Assembly: GCA_963995525.1 (NCBI GenBank)
Contig: OZ023205.1
Location: 55,730,429 to 55,794,428 of the forward strand
DNA length: 64,000 nucleotides
Source: Escarpia spicata
Taxonomy: Eukaryota; Annelida; Polychaeta; Sabellida; Siboglinidae
Reading direction: 5' to 3'
The translations under genes were made by a program, and so were the position numbers. Shown here piece after piece: positions 35,267-46,905 of the stretch. The notes below the pieces were generated by a model. The model was not told the DNA's origin. It searched no databases and worked only from the letters and a program-made list of their open reading frames with translations. The first letter of the stretch is position 1; the number at the start of each line of letters is the position of its first letter.

Positions 35267-35857
35267 CCTGGCTTCAAACATCGACGTCGGCGACGTTTTG
35301 TCGGATCTTCTGTCATTATCTGACGATACAGATTTCCTTAGAAGCACGTTTCTTCAAAATGATCTGAACATAGTGCGTTGTATTTCGAAAGCTTCCAACC
35401 AGCCCGTCCACAGTTGTGAATCCACTATTTCACTTCTGGTTGTTTCAAAGGGAAACAAAAAAGACAGCTCATTATCCTTCGCTGTACTATTGTTACAACC
35501 GTATGTAGAGCAGTGTGGCATACTGCAAGTCACGTTTTCACTGTAAGCTCAACTTATACTAATATAACGAACCGCATCCGATGAACATGAACCAACTACG
35601 CGAACTACACAAGACAGTGTGTCGTACACGGCAAAAATAATGCTGCTCGTTTATTGGTTGCTTTCGGCCAAATGAACGCGTCATCAGTAAGATGGCAGTC
35701 TACATGTTATCGCAGTTTTCGTTAGAATCTTCCACTTTAAGACTACATCCCGAGTAAACCACTGAACTGAAAAATTTGATTGTAGATGCAAATGGTTAGT
35801 TTGTGCTAACTCTTTTAGGTGGTAAACACCACAACGTTGCCTTTTGTTTTCCTTTAA
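35267..35857. other. No gene seen
   Basis: A 35298-35546 open frame (MSDLLSLSDDTDFLRSTFL...) has no recognisable family. The last bases are the left flank of the Harbinger-like element (possible TAA target at 35855-35857). Confidence 0.45.
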
Positions 35858-36764
35858 GGCAGCGATACACGTTACGAGACAATCGGACCGATTGACTCGT
35901 ACGAGTGACTCGGCCGAGTCAATCGGGTACGATTGAATCGTACAAATAAACACACGTTACGATTGGCCGTATTCCGTCGGCAATCGGGTTAATGCGGTGG
36001 TAGGGGTGGTGGCTGGTTTGATATTTTGTGTAAGTTCTTGGGGCGATGCTGTAACATCACTTACGGGCATAATTATTATTTTAATTAATTATTTTGATGT
36101 CATACTAACAATTTTACATAGTAGACTTTTTAAAGAACGAGACTGATGCACTTACGTGACGAATTCAGCTGGCAGCGTTAATTTTATGTCATGCATATTG
36201 TGTTTAATAATGATTATTTAATCCATTTTATAATTATTATAAAATATGTACCTGCACATTGATGTGAGGGGTTATTTACATTAATCGTTGGATGGTTTCA
36301 GCTCGATCAAGGTTGAAAACATCCATGTTTTTATCTTTATTGTGTAGTGCATGGTGACAAAAATAATGATATAATTCAACTGTAATATATTCAACTGATC
36401 TATCACTAAGAGGGAGCATATTCAGATATATATATGTAAGTATATTATGGTCTCAACACCAAAAATCTATTTTGTCACAGATGCAGTAATATGTTCAGCA
36501 TACTTGCAAACAAGCAGAACTGTCAAATATAAAATAGATTATTGGACCCTGGAACGTTTACAATGCAAAATATGTGCATTCGTATGGTTATTTTGGAATT
36601 ATCACTTCCAACTTTGACCCACGGCTATTACGACAGTAGTAGGATTTAAGGTGGCCAATTTGTTGGTAGGGTTCCCCAACATGTCTATTTATGGTAGCAA
36701 AGGCTGGGAACAATGCAAACAAGTAAGTGATTTTATAAAGTGCTGCACTTCTGTGAGAATCGAC

Positions 36765-36945
<181 letters not shown>

Positions 36946-37876
36946 GTATGTATGTATGTATATGATTATATTCGCAATTGCTGGTCCACATGTAGATTAC
37001 ATTTTTATTATTTATTTGAACAATACATATATATCTACATGAATATACATATATTTGATGTTGGTTCATCATTAATGCATTGAATTTTTATTTTTCCAAC
37101 TATAGTACAAACTAATAAGACAACGCTATGATGCATCACATATTTTAATTCACAATAAATGCACTTACAGTAAACTGTTTTAAAGCAATGTTCAATAGAT
37201 GCCATACCTTCAAATATTGGGTGTAGGACAACACTATATTAAAAGTGAAACCACAACAAGGAGGCATATCATACATATTTGGTCAGAAATAAGTGTCTCA
37301 GGAGGGTTACATTTTGATGACCAAATTATATTTGTTATTGTATTCCAATAAGGGGTAATACAATGCAAACCTCTCTTTGTGATCACCTCGGTAACACAGC
37401 TTCCTTTCAATTATGGTTTTCCTAGGAGAGTCCCAAACTATTTATGTGGCCACACTGCAATTACTGGGCACACGAAGTCAATTCCTACACAAAATGTAGT
37501 TAATAGTAGTAAAACAAATAGTTGCAATACATAAAGCATTTAGCAATAATGTGTAAAACATAGTTACAATATTTGAAAATGTGAAATAAAAATTAATGTA
37601 AATGGGAAATAACAAAGGAGAAATATTCCACTTGATGCACAACATATCACAGAATGATGTATCACAGGGACCGACCCAGTTTTACACATGAACCGACACT
37701 TTCATTTATCCTTCAACACATTACCAGGTAGTCTGCACCAAAGAGGTAGAAACAATGGACTCCCACCATGACTGTTAGGATGCCTAATATAACGAACATC
37801 CGCATAGTTAAGAGGAACCTCTGTGAAACACCCATTCTGGCTTGAACTATAATGTGCAATCATTGACACAGGGAAC

Positions 37877-37878
<2 letters not shown>

Positions 37879-37925
<47 letters not shown>
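37879..37925. repeat. (TA)n microsatellite
   Basis: About 23 uninterrupted TA dinucleotides. Confidence 0.98.
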
Positions 37926-37929
<4 letters not shown>

Positions 37930-38892
37930 CCAGTTCCAGTGTGATCCTTATCACGAGAATTCATAAAATAACAGTTTAATATTACAAAGTCATGTTAATG
38001 CTAGAAACGTCTACAGAAACATACATAATCCACAGCTTCAAAAATAATGTTACATTATTTAATTTTTAAAATAGCATCGCATAATAATACATTTCAAATT
38101 TGCCACAATACATAAATAACTGTTCACAGTAAAATCAATCCTTGTGGCTTGAATCGATGACACAAAGTCTTCATGCAAGATATACTGCATGATATTGATT
38201 GTAATCTTGGTCATGTTCACCTTTTCTGAAAACAAGAAGGCAAACAAAACCACTTATATGTTCAGTACACATTTTTTATTAAAAAGATATACACATTTAG
38301 GTGTTGTGCTTCAAAAAACTGACTTAGCAATAATCCTAACCCTAAATTAGCAATTACTTCACCGGTTAAGTGCAAACAAATGGTTGAATATTGTTTTAAC
38401 ACAATATTACAAGATTGTCATCTATATCAACATGTCAACAACAGTGAAGATCCAGATAGCATATTGACAAGGACACCACAGGCACAGGACTAGTGTCATC
38501 TACCCAACCCCTTTCTAGTACCAGCCAATATCTAGATGTCAATATTTGTTTATAAAAATGTTCACACTGGTAACAGAAACGCTAACACTGCCAGTAAATA
38601 TTATAAGTGTTTCCATTCTATGCGTGAAAGAGAACAAGTGAACTATAAAGTTTACCAGTTCGCAAAATTCGTACGTCGCGAAATTCCGTGATATCTTGAT
38701 ATAGTGTCGTTTTTCTCAAATCAACAACGTTTGACTGGATGGTGACTGCCAATCAAGTTTATTATTAGAAATTGTAGTTGCCACTACAACATAAACTTTC
38801 ACTGAAGCTGGCTAACGGAAAAGAAAAAATGACTCAATACCAAGTCCAAGGCCCACAAGCCCAAAAGTGGGATACGCAACGACAGTCAATAG

Positions 38893-39035
38893 TGTAATGT
38901 AGCCGTTTACTACGCGCAGATTTGTATTTTACTTTTGAATATATTATGGAGCTTCCGCGTCTATCATTTTCATACACGGCGTGTTCGATGGTTATCAAAC
39001 TCACAGTAAAACAACCCAAACACAACAACATTACA
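38893..39035 (+). repeat. 5' LTR of Gypsy 2
   Basis: 143 bp, starts TGTAATG and ends CATTACA. Differs from the 3' LTR by four substitutions. Confidence 0.95.
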
Positions 39036-39053
39036 TTGGCGACGAGCATGAGT
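39036..39053 (+). promoter_or_regulatory. Primer-binding site of Gypsy 2
   Basis: TTGGCGACGAGCATGAGT lies directly after the 5' LTR. The core TGGCGACGAG is shared with Gypsy 3, so both probably use the same tRNA primer. Which tRNA cannot be stated from here. Confidence 0.75.
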
Positions 39054-39070
39054 AAGTGTGTTAAGATATC

Positions 39071-40000
39071 ATGGCTTCAAACGGTTTGCCGCATTTCGCC
39101 GAATTTGACGTGTATACGGACAGTGCCAATATGGGCGTCCGATGGAAGAAGTGGTTGTCTCGTTTCACAAACATGATGGTGGCGATGGACGTTAGCAGTC
39201 GCGCACGTCTGAGAGCACTGCTGCTACATTATGCTGGCGAGCAGGTGTACGAAATATTTGAAACGTTGCCAGATACAGGCGCGTCTGACGATTTTGACAA
39301 AGCTTGTGAAAAGCTCACTGCCTATTTCTCGCCAAAGAAGAACATTGAGTACGAAGTGTACCAATTCAGAAAAGAAAAACAAGAAATTGGTGAATCACTC
39401 GACACGTACCATACGCGTTTAAGACGTCTTGCTGCAACCTGCGAATTCACTGACACTGATCGTGAAATTAAGACACAGATTGTGCAGAATTGTACGTCGT
39501 CAAGACTGCGACGCCGTGTGTGGCGTGATGCCGCTATATCGCTCACTGAAATGCTGGATGAAGGCAGAGCGATGGAGTTGTCTGAGAAACAAGCGTTATG
39601 GATGGAAACATCAGGAGAAACGTCAAGAGAAGCTGAAGTTAACATCGCCAGCAAACGTTTCAAGAAAAAGGCAACTCGAAATAAGCGGTTCAATAACGCA
39701 ACATCAATGAACACTGCGAGTAGACAGACATCAACAATATGTCGTTACTGTGGGGACAAATATCCGCATCCGCCGACTAAACAATGCGCTGCAAAAGGCA
39801 AAACGTGCAATTTTTGCCATGAGAATGGACATTTCGAGAACGTCTGCAGACCTAAATACGGTAATCGAATGCAAACTAACACTGTCACAAGCACCAACGC
39901 AGTCAGTCCAAAAAGTCTGGCAGCTGAATCTGACAATGATTATGTTTTTTCTACAAACAAACGAGCACAACCCATTGCCCACATGCACAGTGCAGATTGA
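39071..40000 (+). CDS. gag: Gypsy 2 gag
   Basis: The Gag protein of 309 residues forms the particle that packages element RNA. The ATG at 39071 opens 35 bases after the LTR. The first 170 residues carry a capsid-like region (WKKWLSRFTNMM, YFSPKKNIEYEVYQFRKEKQ, YHTRLRRLAATC). The C-terminal part holds a first Cys cluster (CRYCGDKYPHPPTKQC) and a canonical CCHC zinc knuckle, CNFCHENGHFENVC, at residues about 246-259. The frame is uninterrupted. Its end overlaps the protease frame (39750-40367), which lies one base further on (+1), so Gag-Pol synthesis in the parent element probably used frameshifting. Confidence 0.9.
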   Translation: MASNGLPHFAEFDVYTDSANMGVRWKKWLSRFTNMMVAMDVSSRARLRALLLHYAGEQVYEIFETLPDTGASDDFDKACEKLTAYFSPKKNIEYEVYQFRKEKQEIGESLDTYHTRLRRLAATCEFTDTDREIKTQIVQNCTSSRLRRRVWRDAAISLTEMLDEGRAMELSEKQALWMETSGETSREAEVNIASKRFKKKATRNKRFNNATSMNTASRQTSTICRYCGDKYPHPPTKQCAAKGKTCNFCHENGHFENVCRPKYGNRMQTNTVTSTNAVSPKSLAAESDNDYVFSTNKRAQPIAHMHSAD

Positions 40001-40367
40001 AGGAAATCCTATCAAAATGATTGTAGATTCCGGGGCGTCAGTTAATATAATTGACAACAGCACATTCAAAATGATCAGACAATCCAGCAGTATGTTATTC
40101 AAACAGCCTACGACGAAAGTGTATCCATATGGCTCACAAACACCACTACCTGTGATCGGCGTGCTTATCACGAAAGTGAAATTTCGCTCGACGGTCATCG
40201 ACACAAGCATTCATGTGGTGGAGGGCACGACAGGCAATCTGCTAGGCTGCCAAACTGCACAGGACTTGGGAATCCTCCACATCGCTCAAAACGTCGCAAC
40301 AAGACAGAACGTCACAACAAATGGCACGTTCCAACCACACATCGTAGATCAGTTCACAGATCTCTGA
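39900..40367 (+). pseudogene. Gypsy 2 aspartic protease region
   Basis: Processes the polyprotein. The frame runs from the overlap with gag to a stop at 40365-40367 and contains the active-site VDSGASVNII (about 40024) and the flap-to-end block ending LLGCQTAQDLGILHI. DSG replaces the more usual DTG, which is a known variant. The frame changes again right after 40367, where the pol frame (SDGVGKVDGVEVK) begins, so a small indel separates protease from RT in this copy. Confidence 0.85.
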
Positions 40368-40380
40368 TGGTGTTGGAAAA

Positions 40381-41002
40381 GTGGATGGCGTGGAAGTGAA
40401 ATTACACATCGACCAGAGCGTCACTCTAAAACAGCAACAGCACAGACGCATTCCTTTTCACATCCGACGTGACGTTGAAAAAGAACTTGATAGACCAGAA
40501 AAACTAGACATCATCGAGAGGGTAAACGGACCAACACCATGGGTCAGCCCAATAGTCGTGTTGCCTAAGAAATCGGGTGAAGTCAGAATCTGCGTAGACA
40601 CGAGAGAAGCAAATAAAGCTGTACAATGCATTAAACATGTCATGCCAACAATCGACGAGCTAATCACCGATCTGAATGGCTCATCTGTCTTCAGTACGCT
40701 GGACCTGAACTCTGCGTATCATCAGCTAGAAATGAGTCCTGAAAGCAGATACATAACCACATTCACAACAAACGTGGGACTATGGCAATACAAACGACTG
40801 ATGTTTGGAATTAACGCAGCATCTGAAATATTCCAAAACACACTCAGCGAATTGTTGTCTGGTTTAGTTGGATGCAAGAACATGTCTGATGACATCATCG
40901 TCTACGGAAAATCACAGCGCGAACACGACACACGCTTGAAAGCTGTGCTTGAGAGACTGAAAAACAAGAACGTCAAACTCAACAGAGAGAAGTGTTTATT
41001 CT
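40381..41002 (+). pseudogene. Gypsy 2 reverse transcriptase, first part
   Basis: Residues run from the pre-RT segment (RRIPFHIRRDVEKEL) through PWVSPIVVLPKKSGEVRIC, FSTLDLNSAYHQLEM, QYKRLMFGINAASEIFQ and the catalytic block MSDDIIVYG (about 40885), where the usual Y-V-D-D/Y-L-D-D is M-S-D-D. The change at the second position and the loss of the aromatic residue suggest decay. The domain is cut after LNREKCLF by a LINE insertion at 41003. Confidence 0.9.
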
Positions 41003-41285
41003 TTATGACTAGAGGACATGATCTTGCATTAGCAAAGGAGCAGAGTAGATTGGATATAAGAAAGTTTTCATTTTCACAAAGACTGTAAATGAATGGAACA
41101 GATTACCTGCTGATTGTGTGGGTGCTAGTAGCGTGAATATGTTTAAAAATAAAATCGACACATACCTCAGACGGGCGGGATACACATAGATAAAAAGGTC
41201 GGACTCTCGATAAGCCAAGGGCTTCCTTGTCCACCTGCTACCTAGAGTTAATTCTCTGGGTGGCAATCTTGTTAAATCTTGTTAA
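41003..41285 (+). mobile_element. 283-bp LINE 3' fragment inserted in Gypsy 2
   Basis: Splits the RT between LNREKCLF and SQKQVCFYGH. The insert reads TRGHDLALAKEQSRLDIRKF and, after a shift, VNEWNRLPADC-like and MFKNKIDTYLRR residues, the end of a jockey/CR1/L2-group RT protein, followed by a tail with two CTTGTTAAAT repeats. ATTCT stands on both sides (40998-41002 and 41286-41290), consistent with a 4-5 bp target duplication. It is a heavily 5'-truncated insertion in the same orientation as the host element. Confidence 0.85.
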
Positions 41286-43341
41286 ATTCTCTCAAAAACA
41301 AGTGTGCTTCTATGGACACATCTTCAGCGCGACTGGCATCGAGGCGGATCCAAAGAAGACGTCAGCAATCGTCAATGCAGCTGCACCGCAGAATGCCAGT
41401 GAAGTACGTTCGTTGTTGGGAATGACACAATACGTGTCGCGATTCATTCCTGGCTACTCGGATGTCACTGCATCACTCCGAGGACTGACACACAAAGACA
41501 TTCCATGGGAATGGAAAAGCAAACATCAACAGGCACTCGACAACTTGAAGGCGAAGCTAGCCAGTGTGTGCACTGTACAGTACTTTGATACGACGAAACC
41601 GTCAAAAGTGCTGGTCGATGCAAGTCCTGTCTGCATCGGCGCGATATTGTGTCAAGACGACAAGGTCGTTAGTTACGCCAGCCGAGCGCTATCTTCAATC
41701 GAACAGCGATACTCGCAAACTGAACGAGAAATGTTGGCTGTCGTGTGGGGTGCAGAACACTTTCACCTCTACGTATATGGATCGGAATTCGAGATCATCA
41801 CCGATCACAAACCGCTGCTAGGAATATTCGCCAGTCAGAGACAAGCGTCTGCACGAGTGGAGCGATGGCGATTGAGACTCTCGCCGTACAACTACTCACT
41901 CCTCTACCGTCCAGGACGAGATGATGAGAACCCGGCGGATTACCTGAGTCGCCACCCTGTTGAACCACCAGCAACTGATGCTGTAGAAAATACGGTCAAC
42001 TACATTTGTAGTAACAGCATACCCAAGGCGATGACGCTGCAGGAGGTGAAACTACAATATCTACAAGACAACGTCATGCAGAAGCTACTGCACGCCATAG
42101 AGAGCGGTCAATGGACCGATGAGGAAGTGTCACCCTACCTGAAGCTCAAGGACGAACTAGCTGTACACCAAGGCATGGTCCTACGACAAACACGCATCGT
42201 CCTTCCTTTTTCACTCCGCGAGCGTGCCGTCGATCTTGCACATCGTGGGCATCAAGGAGTCGTAAAGACGAAAAGCCTACTGAGAGAGAAGGTGTGGTTC
42301 CCTGTAGTCGATATCATGGTAGACGACAAAGTCAAGGCATGCCTGTCTTGCCAAGCCACGACCACGCACGGTTCCGAGCGCTGCACACCGCTGCGAATGT
42401 CTCAACTTCCAGACGCACCGTGGCAAGACCTATCGATCGACTTCATCGGACCGTTTCCGAGATGAGAGTCACTGATCGTCGTCATCGATGACTTCAGCCG
42501 CTTCCCAGAAGTCGAAATCATTAATTCGACAAGCAGCAACACGGTAATTCCCAAGCTAGACTCAATATTTGCTCGCCAAGTGATTCCACAACAAATAAGA
42601 ACTGATAATGGACCTCCATTCAATGGACATGAATTCACGAAATTTGCATCATATCTTGGTTTCAATCACTGACGCGTCACTCCGCTGTGGCCAGGCGCCA
42701 ATGGCGAAGTGGAACGTTTCATGAAAACTCTGGGTAAAGCGATCAGATCAGCTTTCATCGAGAAACGAAATTGGAAACAAGATCTCTACACGTTCTTGCG
42801 TCAGTATCGTGCAACGCCACATTCTTCGACAGGCGTGTCACCGAGTCAACTACTGAACGGGCGACAGATGAAAGTCTTGCTACCCCAAATGTACGAGAAG
42901 AATCCACAAAGAAGAGAGATAGAGAATCGAGATGCCCAAGAGAAAGTCAAGAGGAAGAGAAACGCAGACGAGCGACGTCATGCGAGCGACAGCCATCTGC
43001 GCGTGGGCGACATTGTACTCGTCCGACAGACGCGTAAGAATAAACTGTCAGCTGCGTTCGACCCTCGTCCACTGAAAGTGTCGGCCACGAAAGGCAACAT
43101 GGTCACTGCGAGTCGTGGAAACTACTCCATAACACGCGACGTCTCGCACTTCAAGGCTGTGCCGCGCGTGAAGTTCGACGACATCAGTGAAGACGACCAA
43201 CTCGACCAACTAGACGACTACCTGACTCGAGAAGTTCGCGATCAGCAAAATTATGAAGCTGCGCACGCGAATGTTCCACAGAGACCTGTGAGACGGGTGA
43301 AGGCACCTACGAGGTTTAGAGATTTCGTGATGGACATTTAG
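41286..43341 (+). pseudogene. Gypsy 2 RT end, RNase H and integrase
   Basis: Continues in the same frame after the LINE fragment (the insert plus duplication is 288 bases). RT ends with QKQVCFYGHIFS and VRSLLGMTQYVSRFIP. RNase H follows: VLVDASPVCIGAILCQ, RYSQTEREMLAVVWGAEHFH and TDHKPLLGIF hold its acidic residues. Integrase follows with the HRGHQGVVKT and CLSCQ zinc-binding motif and core residues in DFIGPFP, RTDNGPPF and ANGEVERF. Nonsense codons lie at 42463-42465 and 42672-42674; the latter, TGA in NH-stop-RV, fits a CpG transition of CGA. The protein ends RFRDFVMDI. Confidence 0.9.
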
Positions 43342-43466
43342 AGTAGCAACTCGTATCCTTGTATTTAAGGTGTTTTACTGTTCTTTATTATGCGTATATC
43401 ACAAGGACACTTAGTTTTAGTTTCGGTTTATTACAGTCACAAGTATTCTTCTGAGACAGGGAGGAA

Positions 43467-43609
43467 TGTAATGTAGCCGTTTACTACGCGCAGATTTGTA
43501 TTTTACTTTTGAATACATTATGGAGCTTCCGCTTCTATCCTTTTCATACACGGCGTGTTCGGTGGTTATCAAACTCACAGTAAAACAACCCAAACACAAC
43601 AACATTACA
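43467..43609 (+). repeat. 3' LTR of Gypsy 2
   Basis: 143 bp, TGTAATG...CATTACA, preceded by the purine tract GAGACAGGGAGGA. Confidence 0.95.
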
Positions 43610-44496
43610 ATTAGGCCTATAATTTTGGACGAAGTCGAATATCAAACGCGAAAATGACGTTTTTAAAAATGCCATTGCCGCCGCCTCAACATTTTAAAAG
43701 GAGTAAATTCAAGTATAATGTCATGGTTGATACAAGTTTGATACAGTGTTGGCACTTGCAAGTTGCATCGGTAATAAACAATACAAGGAAAGGAAATGCA
43801 CAGCCACAGCCCAGGACAACGACATGTCAATCATCATTCAATGACAATGTTATAAATGTATTTCAGACGAGCACTGCTTTGCAGAATAAAAATGCACATT
43901 CCATTTCACGTTGACATTTATTAATATAACTACAGTGTGTATGGCGTTTTAACTTAAATACAATTAATTTATAATTCAAATATCACGACGTCGCCGTCGC
44001 TACTTACTTCTGACGTTCTGTAATTTCTGACTCAGTCTGTTCGCCGTCCGTTGGCGTTGACAATTCTGACAGTGACAGACGTTCTGCGTTATAATCTTCC
44101 ATTTTTTGAAACTTGCGTCACTAGCCGTCATCCTCGAGAACTTTCAGACGATCCGTAACCGTTGCTTCTGTCATTCTAAATTGGGTTCGCCGCGTTCCAC
44201 GGCGAATCTTTTATGATATAGCTCGACAAATATTTAAGGTGAGGTTTTACTTTACGAAGTCATCGGTGACCATTTTATTGAAGGAGGTCGAAGTTCAACC
44301 TTGTTGCTGTTCTCTGATTGGTAAATATCACCGAACGTGCGATGGAATCGCACGAAAAATAGAACCTGCTCTAAAAATATTTCGTCCGAGTGACTCGGAT
44401 GCGATTGACTCGACCGGACTGCTACACGATACGATTTTATCGTTTACATGGTAATCGGACGGTTTCATCCGAGACAATCGTACCGTGTATCGCCGC
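43610..44496. other. Right part of the Harbinger-like element
   Basis: Contains an open frame at 43654-43914 (plus) without recognisable family and the possible first exon described next. The right terminal 120 bases carry GAGTGACTCGG and GATTGACTCG words also found at the left end. Confidence 0.4.
44008..44102 (-). CDS. Possible first exon within the Harbinger-like element
   Basis: On the minus strand an ATG at 44102 begins MEDYNAERLSLSELSTPTDG and runs 95 bases into a donor, GAA|GTAAGT (intron from 44007). The peptide is acidic and Ser/Thr-rich, with no domain seen. Its place about 400 bases inside the right end would fit the start of an element gene read inward. It could also be chance. 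Confidence 0.25.
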
Positions 44497-44688
44497 CTTA
44501 GGCTTAGCTAATTTCCGCACTTCTTTCGTCAAAATACTCACTAAGAATAGGAGAGAAATAACGGCACCTCGTTGCGGAGTCTGGGTAATCGAGGGGAAGC
44601 TATTTCTGGCACGACTGAAAACAGTGTGACGTCACATGCGCAGTTTTCGTTTTTGCCAACTTTAGGTCTGCGGGTAGTATGGGGTCGT

Positions 44689-45161
44689 TGTCGCGCTTAC
44701 ATTTATCCGGGCGTTAAATTATATCCGGGTGACATTTCTGCGCGTGCGCGTATCTATGGGAATGCATTTAGCACTAGCTACGACTGTCGCGTTTTCATTT
44801 ATCCGGGCGTTATGTATGCTTATATGTATACATATATTTACATATATATATATCTATATATATACATAAATTATAAAATGTTTGCTTCCCACAGTCATAA
44901 ACAATTTCTGTCGTAAAACGGTTGCCTATCCATGCACACATCACGTGACATACTCTTATACTTGGTCACAAATCTGAAACAGCAAATTATAATTATGTAC
45001 TCTAACTATAACGCTCGTATTACGACAACAAACGAAACATGTTTCACTACGGGATATTATTTATCACTGCGTGATCTACTGGTGCCAAATATTATGCCTT
45101 ACATATGCATATAAGCATCACCCGGATAAAATGTCACGCCCGGATAAATGTAAGCGCGACA
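44689..45161. mobile_element. 473-bp terminal-inverted-repeat element
   Basis: Left end TGTCGCGCTTACATTTATCC at 44689 and the exact reverse complement ending at 45161; the perfect arms are 26 bp, with imperfect pairing continuing over the next 20 or so (TATCCGGGTGA). A further TTTATCCGGGCG word lies inside at about 44798-44809. The centre is AT-rich with TATA runs. No transposase. Flanks show no clear duplication. A non-autonomous DNA transposon (MITE) is the likely identity. Confidence 0.75.
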
Positions 45162-46204
45162 CCGTGCCACGTGAAATCACCCAATCTCTGTGCAAAATTA
45201 GTGTTATATTATGCATCAGAGGCGCCACTAGTTATCTTGGTAGCTTCAACTGCGGCATTTGGCGCCATCTGGACGGTTGTTCACCACTCATCATACTCGC
45301 AAGCTGGGAGGGGTGACTACTCAGTTCGTCCGGTATTTCTATACACAACAGAACATAATTTTAAAAGAGCACGCGCAACGAGCACGCGCGACGAGCACGA
45401 GCGACGACCACGAGTGCGCCTCAACCACACGTGACCGGCACGCCCGACACGCACGGGCAACAAGCACGCGGCGGTGTGTTTAGAATATGTCATAACAGTG
45501 CGCGTCATTACTACAGGAGTATTAACGAGGTCTGCAAAGCCGCTAATATGGCGTCCTTCCGCGACCAAGCACATCATTACAGTATCACACGGAATTGGGC
45601 ATCTTTGTACAAGCTGAATTTTATCATGGTAGGCCTACTTAATAAATTCTGCCATATTTTCGTGTTAAACTAACGTATAATCTCCATTATTTTTTTCTAG
45701 GAGAGAGCTTCCTGTACTCCACCACATACAAATGCTCTGTGTAAAAAGTGAAATGTTGAGGGGTAGGGTTAGAGTTAGGTTGAAGATTTGGGTTAGGGCT
45801 AGATTGAAGGTACTTTTGACAAGATTGACATCAGGAGTATAGCTGGAAGCTCTCTCCATTTTTCATAGTATAATAATATCGGTACGTGAAGTGGATATAC
45901 CATTGGTCGCCATTGTTCAGCACTAAATCAAGAAATTATTTTTTATTTATCCGTCAGAGGAGCTACGTCTCATTTCGGGTGCTTGACTTCGTTCCAACAA
46001 GACATCTAGTGTAAAACACGTTTTTTTCTTCGCATTCGTGTTAATCTATTTATGTTTTCGAAGCGTTACACATCTGTAGGCGCGCGTCTGATGCGTACAT
46101 CACTTATATGGTAATATCAAAACTAGCTCATATATTTCAACACAATTGTGTCGCTATATGTTCCGACCTGACAACACGACACAGAAAACAAAGACAGCAA
46201 TTAG
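45162..46204. other. No gene seen; decameric GC-rich repeat and telomere-like words
   Basis: A block of GAGCACGCGC/GACGAGCACG-like 10-mers lies at about 45368-45475, similar in period and composition to repeat A. Words GGGTAGGGTTAGAGTTAGG at about 45762-45780 and GGGTTAGGGC at 45792 resemble degenerate telomere repeats. The rest holds nothing recognised. Confidence 0.5.
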
Positions 46205-46905
46205 ACAGCAAGAGGGAAGCAGCAAATGGCGTGCTGCGAATGGCATGGCAAGAAGCGAGTGGCATATAGTGAATGGCACAGTACGAGCTGCAAGCTACGC
46301 GGGGCAGGCTGTGAGTGGCACGGCGCGAGTGGCACGCAGCGAGTAGTGTACAGAGAATGGCGCGGTGCGAATGGCAGACGGCAAATGGAACACTGTAAGT
46401 GGCGCGGTGTGAGTGGCGCGCAGTGAGTGGTACGGTAAGAGTGGCACGCAGCGAGCGGTGCACAGAGAGTGGCACGCAGCGAATGGCAGACGGCAAATGG
46501 AACACTGTAAGTGTTGCGGTGCGAGTGGCACGCAGTGAGTGGTACGGTGCGAGTGCATGCTGTGAGTGGCACGGTGCGAGTGGCACGCAGCGAATGGTGC
46601 ACAGAGAGTGGCACGCAGCGAATGGCGCGGTGCGAATGGCAGACGGCAAATGGAACACTGTAAGTGGCGCGGTGCGTGTGGCATGCAGTGAGTGGTACGG
46701 CACGAGTGGCACGCAGCGAATGGTGCACAGAGAGTGGCACGCAGCGAATGGCGCGGTGCGAATGGCAGACGGCAAATGGAACACTGTAAGTGGCGCGGTG
46801 CGAGTGGCATGCAGTGAGTGGTACGGTATGAGTGGCATGCAGTGAGTTGTACGGTGCGAGTGGCGTGCTGCTAGTGTCATGCAGCGGGTAGCACGCAGGA
46901 AGTGG
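46205..46905. repeat. GC-rich 15-bp minisatellite with irregular higher order
   Basis: Built from units like GAGTGGCACGCAGCG. A longer marker (ATGGCAGACGGCAAATGGAA) recurs at 46371, 46483, 46636 and 46762, showing irregular higher-order duplication of 112-153 bases. Because the unit is a multiple of three, several frames on both strands are open for up to 272 codons; these are repeat artefacts rather than genes. Confidence 0.92.

Larger units (their letters stand above)
38893..43609 (+). mobile_element. Full-length Ty3/Gypsy retrotransposon (Gypsy 2)
   Basis: Two 143-bp LTRs (38893-39035 and 43467-43609) frame gag, protease, reverse transcriptase, RNase H and integrase, all on the plus strand. 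The LTRs differ at four positions (about 97 percent identity). Flanking 5-mers are AATAG (38888-38892) and ATTAG (43610-43614), a target duplication with one mismatch. The primer-binding region TTGGCGACGAGCATGAG follows the 5' LTR and a purine tract (GAGACAGGGAGGA) precedes the 3' LTR. The copy is dead: it has nonsense codons, a frame break before RT, and a 283-bp LINE tail inside RT. Confidence 0.95.

Noticed and set aside
35684..35953. 89-codon minus-strand frame as a gene
   Set aside because: It spans the proposed left end of the Harbinger-like element and contains its repeated end words; no domain.
39750..40000. Programmed frameshift site between gag and protease of Gypsy 2 as a defined signal
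   Set aside because: The overlap fits a +1 relation, but this copy has other indels and no slippery site could be assigned with confidence.
45762..45801. Interstitial telomere repeat
   Set aside because: Only a few degenerate TTAGGG-like words; similar words occur near 755-790 and 38330, without a tandem run.
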